The notes under the pieces are model-generated. The model ran no database searches, was not told the DNA's origin, and saw only the letters and a program-made list of their open reading frames with translations. The translations under genes and the position numbers were made by a program. From Phoronis ovalis (lineage: Eukaryota; Phoronida; Phoronidae), in NCBI GenBank assembly GCA_028565635.1, contig JAOXYB010055201.1, positions 1 through 11,232 of the forward strand: DNA of 11,232 nt, given 5' to 3'. Within the stretch, counting starts at the first letter, position 1. Every line of letters begins with the position of its first letter. Below are positions 7,274 through 11,232 of the stretch, in pieces.

Positions 7274-10200
7274 CTGCAGAGAAGCAATTAAATTTATTAA
7301 ACATATAAACGTTATCCGAGAGATATCAGTAGAGTACATTTACTGTAATTAGGTTACTTTTAAGCATTATAAAGCATAGAGTATAATATATTTCATTTTC
7401 CTTCACCATGAACTAATTATGTTTCACATGTTTTGCAAAAATGCGTATTGAAATAAATTTTGTTTGCAGTTATCAACAATCATAAACATTTTCGAGCTAC
7501 TAACCTTCATAATGTTGTGAATGGGTGGGTTCTTATAATGGCACTATTCAACATTCATTATATATTTTTTACTACTAGGATTACATAACGCATGTTTGTT
7601 ACATTTATTGCTGTCAATAATGCGACAGAAAAGAGGGAACGCCAGGTGATTTTCATCCAAACTGCTAAAACATAATTATTTAATTTGTTATGAATGTTTG
7701 TAAAATTATGGAACCTAAGTTTGTACCCTACTCAGCCATTTTCACTTTTATCCAAGTTGCAAAGAAGAAAAAGCATTTTTATAAATTGCAGTAAACACAT
7801 TAAACGGAGTGTGTCGCAAGTATAAATTTGTAAAAGTAAAAGGAAGACATAAACACGAGGATAGGTTTATACAGACCTACAGTTTCGTTTCCAACATCAT
7901 AAGACTCTGGATCAATACAAACCATAAAAGCCACACGTGCTTTATACACCTTGCCATCAGTATCTTTGTATCTGTTTATTAAAAAATAATTGAAATAATA
8001 ACATATAGTTTTCTATATGTTGTTGTCGAGATGAAAATTTCTGTGTTAATTTTTGATTATATATAATAAATAATATCACTAGGATGCTATGGTACAAATA
8101 TTTTGTCACAACCAAGAAAATCATTACCTTGTGACGTTAATCACTTTACAATCATCTATTCAGAATTGCATTTATTAAAAAGTATGTTTAAACAGTGAAA
8201 GGTAAAAAATGAAACAAGACGGAACGGGATAACAACAAAATGATAATGTAAGTCATGCATACAAAAGTATCATCGTTATTAATGAGATATTTTTGTAATA
8301 TCATCTGTTATTCCGCATACTGTTATTAAATTAGCTTTTTAAACTTAACGCCAAGTTCCCGAGTGATTGCAACTTGCGATAAAGCGTTTCAATTCCTCAT
8401 CACGTAGGAGAGAAATGTATTACTATACCGATGTGGTGTGGCATATGCATCAAGCCCTGCATATCGAATACTGGGTGAAACAAAAATCTTCTTGGTATCA
8501 AATCCTTTGGGTTTTCGGTCGTCTGTAAAATGTCCTTCACCTTCACGTTTTTTCCACCACTTGTGTAGTCACCTGGAAAAACAACGTGAAACATGAAATT
8601 AGATATAAATATATTCTTTATGTTAAAGCTAATGCTACTATATAGTACTTTCAAACATTACAGTTTTCGTGTTACCTGGCATAAGAAGTTGCATCGAATC
8701 CAATATCTTGTTAACGTCATCATGTTTTACGCCATGATAGGCCCGGTGCCATTTTCCAAATATATCTTTAGCTGTTACCCAACTCTTGTGCACGCTGAAA
8801 TAAAAAGATGTTTTCAGGGTTGCAATAATATACGTACCCCTTTGTACTTATTTACTTTTTTAATAACTGTCTTTCATTTTACATGAAAGAAGTATCTTGA
8901 GAGGGCTACTAAGTTAATGTTTTTCTACGATATTATCTATGTATTCAGAATAATACAATAACAAACATACGACAATTACGCTTTTTTATTTTTTAAGTAG
9001 CTCTTTACTCCCTGCTTCAGTCAGGTTTTTATAAAGTAACCTCATGCAATGCATGAACATGAATACAAAGTATACGAAGTTGGTGTCATACATACTCTAG
9101 ACCATATCTGACCCAACCGATTGGGACACCAAAATCCTTTGGTGGTTGACCTCTGGTATAGTATAGTTTATCATCTCTCTCTGTGTGACAATCGTTGCAG
9201 TAACACATTGTGAACTTGTTGTCCAAATACGTTTCTGAAAAACAATTAAAACTAGAGCTAGAGCGCATATCTCGATCCGCCAGGTCACTGTTCACACAAC
9301 AAATTTATTTCAGTTCCTGTAGTAGCTAGTTTTTCCCAGAACCTTGCTATTGTTTCGAGAAACAGTACGTAGTTTATTACTGCAGAAACTAGAGCACATT
9401 TGGTAGAGCACATAGCATAGTTAAAAATAGCAGATTCTTTCCAAAGATATCAAATAAAATAACAGCGAAAACGTTATGTTCTACTACCATAAAAACGATT
9501 TAGTGACATTTTAGATTTCCAATGTGGTGAAATTATGTATGTGTCCAGTACGGAGACATTGTCAAATTAAAAGAAAATTTGAGCCGTTAGTACGGTTGAA
9601 TCCTACATGCTGCAAAATGATGTTGCTAATCAGACAGGGTTTACAAGTCCGCAATTAACCAACAGTGTAACGGGAGCTGTTGAAATCTGAAGACCAATAA
9701 AAACTGATTATAGAATAAATAATAGCTTTTGATAAAGCAAGTACTTGGAAAATGCTCTTAAAGCAAGTGAACAACCACGTAAAGAACGGCGTTCCAATAA
9801 ATAAGGTATGAATGGAAGTGATGGACAATGCTTCTTAATGAACAGTTAATGAATATACAATAAATTAATGAAAGAGTTTATCGTGATTGTTTTCATGAAG
9901 CTTGTTATTGATGTTTATTGGAGGAAAAGAACTCTAAGAAATCGTCAGTGTTGCAACGCAGGCTTAGGTGGACAATATTTGTTTTGTGCCCTTTGTTGTC
10001 TTTGTTCTATTGTTGATGTGATGCCACTACTGTTTTGTAAAGTATTGAATCAATCATATTATGACCACGTGATATAACTAATAAAGTTACTGGAACTAAA
10101 AAAGACTGAATGAGGCAGTTAAAGAAATGGTCCATGAAGAATGAAAACGTTAACTTTTACTCATGTGCATTTGCATTGAAACACTTATTTATTGAGCAGT

Positions 10201-10769
10201 GACACATTTTTACTATGCTACAACGATAGCTAGCTGCAATGTGACAATTCTGTAGAATGTGGAATGGTGAAAGGTATACTATCCTACAACAAAAGTCAGT
10301 TGCAACCTAATAGTCAGTTAAGTGAATACAATTCTGCAAAAATGCGTTTTTATGCTCACGTAACATCATCACTTTCAACATATTACAAAATTCCCTATGT
10401 GAGCTCTTAAGCCACTTAAAATAGGATTGCTGAAATTGTTGTATATTTTGTACTGTCAGATACCCCGGCGAGAAGAAATCCATGTTCCAGTTAATATAAA
10501 ATGCTCAGCAGATGTGCCAAATATTACTTTCACTGCGTAGGACATTGGTTAATATAAGTGTTACAGCATTAAAATAATTATTCTATGTTGACCCATTAAA
10601 AATATTAATAAATAAAAATCAGAGGTGCTTAGCTTGTCTGGATATTTCAACACATTTATGAGGAACATTGGAAGGAGAAAAGTACCTGCAATTTCTAGAT
10701 GCTTTTGAAGATAATCGTAGCAACGCTGTCTGTACTGACATACACCTCTCCTACGATTATGAGGAGCAG
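7152..10769 (-). CDS. Gene B: neuralized-like protein 4 C-terminal-type (ART-like) protein, 5' partial
   Basis: Six exons on the minus strand (10769-10686, 9234-9096, 8794-8676, 8572-8429, 7963-7877, 7273-7152) give about 230 residues ending in TGA. The first visible exon is entered in phase 1, so the start lies beyond the window. The order matches the NEURL4 C-terminus. First comes a Cys-bearing helix (CQYRQRCYDYL), then MCYCNDCHTERDDKLYY, RGQPPKDFGVPIGWVRYGL, WHRAYHGVK and LLMPG. Last come KARVAFMVCIDPESYDVG, DPKFSNQEIEWST and GAILLYGLLVKL. In NEURL4 this module follows neuralized (NHR) repeats; none is seen here. As I recall, comparative work places it in the ADP-ribosyltransferase superfamily. 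YHG and QEIEW would be the first and third active-site elements. Enzymatic activity is inference. Confidence 0.85.
7274..7876 (-). other. Gene B last intron
   Basis: 603 bp of AT-rich sequence bounded by a GTCTGT donor and a TCTGCAG acceptor. Nothing else is recognised. Confidence 0.65.
7877..7963 (-). CDS. Gene B exon: TDGKVYKARVAF strand
   Basis: It encodes TDGKVYKARVAFMVCIDPES, then YDVGNETV. This is the conserved Y-x-x-RVAFxVCIxPxSYxVG strand pair of the NEURL4 C-terminus. The start at 7963 uses the acceptor ACAAAG, the only one in phase with the preceding donor. A better-placed acceptor (AAACAG, exon start 7971) would add YKD in the right frame but is out of phase with that donor. The donor is GTAG|GTCTGT, phase 1. 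Confidence 0.78.
   Translation of the reverse strand: MLMARCIKHVWLLWFVLIQSLMMLETKL
7964..8428 (-). other. Gene B intron with ambiguous acceptor
   Basis: About 465 bp. Two AG acceptors lie 8 bp apart at its 3' end (before 7971 and before 7963). Only the second keeps the frame with the GTATAG donor. No other feature is recognised. Confidence 0.6.
8429..8572 (-). CDS. Gene B exon: central ART-like segment
   Basis: It encodes GDYTSGGKNVKVKDILQTTE, then LIPRRFLFHPVFDMQGLMHM and PHHI. GDYTSGGKNV matches the GD-x-x-x-GGK loop of NEURL4. FLFHPVFDMQG stands where the family usually has a Ser-Pro, Arg-Tyr-x-Gly-His stretch, so the middle active-site region is altered. The donor is ATCG|GTATAG, phase 1. 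Confidence 0.83.
8676..8794 (-). CDS. Gene B exon: WHxAYHG motif of the ART-like domain
   Basis: It encodes VHKSWVTAKDIFGKWHRAYH, then GVKHDDVNKILDSMQLLMPG. KWHRAYHG aligns with the first conserved strand of the NEURL4 C-terminal domain and resembles the PARP-type HG(S/T) motif. NKILDSMQLLMPG matches the following helix and turn. The acceptor is TTTATTTCAG and the donor is CCAG|GTAACA, phase 1. Confidence 0.87.
8795..9095 (-). other. Gene B intron with small palindromes
   Basis: 301 bp. It contains an inverted repeat CTTTCAT/ATGAAAG (8871-8889) and an odd palindrome TCATGCA-A-TGCATGA (9042-9056). No coding sequence is seen. Confidence 0.6.
9096..9234 (-). CDS. Gene B exon: CxCxxCH cluster and PxGWxRxGL motif
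   Basis: It encodes TYLDNKFTMCYCNDCHTERD, then KLYYTRGQPPKDFG and VPIGWVRYGL. C-x-C-x2-C-H is a likely metal-binding cluster, typical of NEURL4-type C-termini together with the RGQPP and PIGWxRxGL segments. The donor is CTAGA|GTATGT, phase 2. A second overlapping frame here is a shadow. Confidence 0.87.
9235..10685 (-). other. Gene B long intron
   Basis: 1,451 bp with no recognisable exon. A plus-strand frame at 9868-10077 is Cys-rich but matches nothing I know and has no conserved pattern. A diverged 29-bp duplication lies at 10211-10239 and 10277-10305. Confidence 0.6.
10211..10305 (+). repeat. Diverged 29-bp direct repeat
   Basis: Two copies at 10211-10239 and 10277-10305 share TACTAT-CTACAAC and AG-TGCAA, 23 of 29 positions identical, 66 bp apart. 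It may be an old tandem duplication or part of a dispersed repeat. Confidence 0.5.
10686..10769 (-). CDS. Gene B exon (first visible): Cys-rich helical segment
   Basis: It encodes APHNRRRGVCQYRQRCYDYL, then QKHLEIA. The CQYRQRCYDYL pattern matches the Cys-containing helix just before the Cys/His cluster in NEURL4. The acceptor is CTATTTCAG and the donor is GCAG|GTACTT. The phase-1 junction joins G to AA of the next exon and makes a Glu codon. It is separated from the next exon by a 1.45-kb intron. No upstream exon is recognisable between 10770 and 11232. Confidence 0.75.
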
Positions 10770-10981
10770 CTGAAATAGAATTAATTTAGCAATGTAATAA
10801 CAACAGTTAGCCAAATTATCAAAGATATGGACTCCAAAAGATGCTTGAATTTGTTTACAGCTATTATCCGTATGTGTGCAACTGGAGTCAATTTATCACT
10901 ACTAATCAGTTAAATGTAATATGTTTGACAAAACGCAAATTAAATTCGATGAGAAATAAAGCGAACTGCCTGGATTTCAAT
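10770..10981. other. Upstream flank of the first visible gene B exon
   Basis: No exon that could supply the phase-1 donor is visible. This is probably intron sequence continuing out of the window. Confidence 0.5.
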
Positions 10982-11232
10982 CCCGGGGGGGTACTCAAGG
11001 TATTTTTTGGTAAGGGTATGAGGCGGACCAACAAATTTTGGATTTGGATTGTATACTTTTTACCAGTTATTTTTGGATTGCTACCAAAAATAAATTCAAA
11101 AATTTGGAGTGCTACCCACTGCTTAAAACAAATAATTTGGATTACTACCAGGTTTGTAACAACCAGTTTGCGTAAACATAGATTGCTACTCGGATATTTT
11201 TAAATTTTGGATTGCTACCCTTATATTTCAAA
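10982..11232 (+). mobile_element. Dispersed repeat with CCCGGGGGGGTACTC end and ~30-bp subrepeats, truncated by the window
   Basis: It starts with CCCGGGGGGGTACTCAAGG, a signature I associate with non-autonomous dispersed repeats in marine invertebrate genomes. Inside are six degenerate units close to TTTGGATTGCTACC, starting at 11043, 11072, 11103, 11136, 11176 and 11206 (29-40 bp apart). The array runs off the right edge. A 120-codon plus-strand frame at 10841-11203 crosses the repeat boundary and is not a gene. Superfamily unknown. Confidence 0.6.

Noticed and set aside
8593-8886. 97-codon plus-strand frame
   Set aside because: Antisense to a confirmed gene B exon (8676-8794) and composed of the complement of conserved coding sequence.
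9097-9288. Second minus-strand frame over the gene B Cys/His exon
   Set aside because: A +1 shadow of the exon; the alternative frame carries the conserved CYCNDCH and PIGWVRYGL motifs.
9868-10077. 69-codon Cys-rich plus-strand frame in the gene B intron
   Set aside because: Hydrophobic and Cys-rich by chance; no convincing signal peptide layout, no conserved spacing, and it lies inside an intron of a well-supported gene on the other strand.
64-10769. Genes A and B as one transcript
   Set aside because: Gene B ends in a stop right after its conserved C-terminus, and gene A has its own ATG preceded by an in-frame stop.
10841-11203. 120-codon open frame on the plus strand
   Set aside because: It crosses from unique sequence into the subrepeat array, has low-complexity Trp/Ile composition from the repeat unit and matches no family.
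1-11232. CRISPR array, tRNA, rRNA or prokaryotic operon
   Set aside because: No regularly spaced identical repeats with unique spacers, no cloverleaf or rRNA signature; the genes are split by GT-AG introns.

Overview
The window looks like animal nuclear DNA, most likely from a lophotrochozoan and probably a bivalve mollusc. It is AT-rich, and its coding sequence is split into short exons of about 80-245 bp with GT-AG introns. The proteins read as metazoan families. No rRNA, tRNA, operon or bacterial-style gene is visible. The taxon is inferred from protein flavour and repeat types, not proven.

Two genes were rebuilt by hand, both on the minus strand and in tandem. Gene A (4159 down to 64, 3' end outside the window) has eight exons joined in consistent phase. 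Its ATG sits just after an in-frame stop. It encodes a short acidic N-terminus, an SPSB-type SPRY/B30.2 domain, a proline linker and an armadillo-like helical region that is still open at the window edge. The SOCS box expected after this kind of SPRY domain is absent. Gene B (10769 down to 7152, 5' end outside the window) has six visible exons ending in a stop. It matches the C-terminal module of neuralized-like protein 4 (NEURL4): a Cys/His cluster, then a region with PARP/ART-like features (a His-Gly motif early, a Gln-Glu-x-Glu-Trp motif late).

Between them, 4160-7151 holds no convincing host gene. It contains a consensus ISRE (5284-5299) next to a hairpin, a cluster of AGGTCA half-sites (5813-5914), a CRE palindrome (6442-6449) and a plus-strand fragment resembling a decayed SWIM zinc finger (6685-6999).

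Mobile DNA is present. A 268-bp hAT-like MITE with terminal inverted repeats and a 5-bp target duplication lies in a gene A intron (3204-3471). It carries two convergent CTCF-like motifs and a kB-like site. At the right edge (10982 onward) is a dispersed repeat that starts CCCGGGGGGGTACTC and contains six ~30-bp subrepeats.

A SPRY-ARM protein beside a NEURL4-type ART-like protein, with an ISRE between them, would fit an invertebrate ubiquitin, ADP-ribose or innate-immune locus. That link is inference; no experiment or search backs it here.
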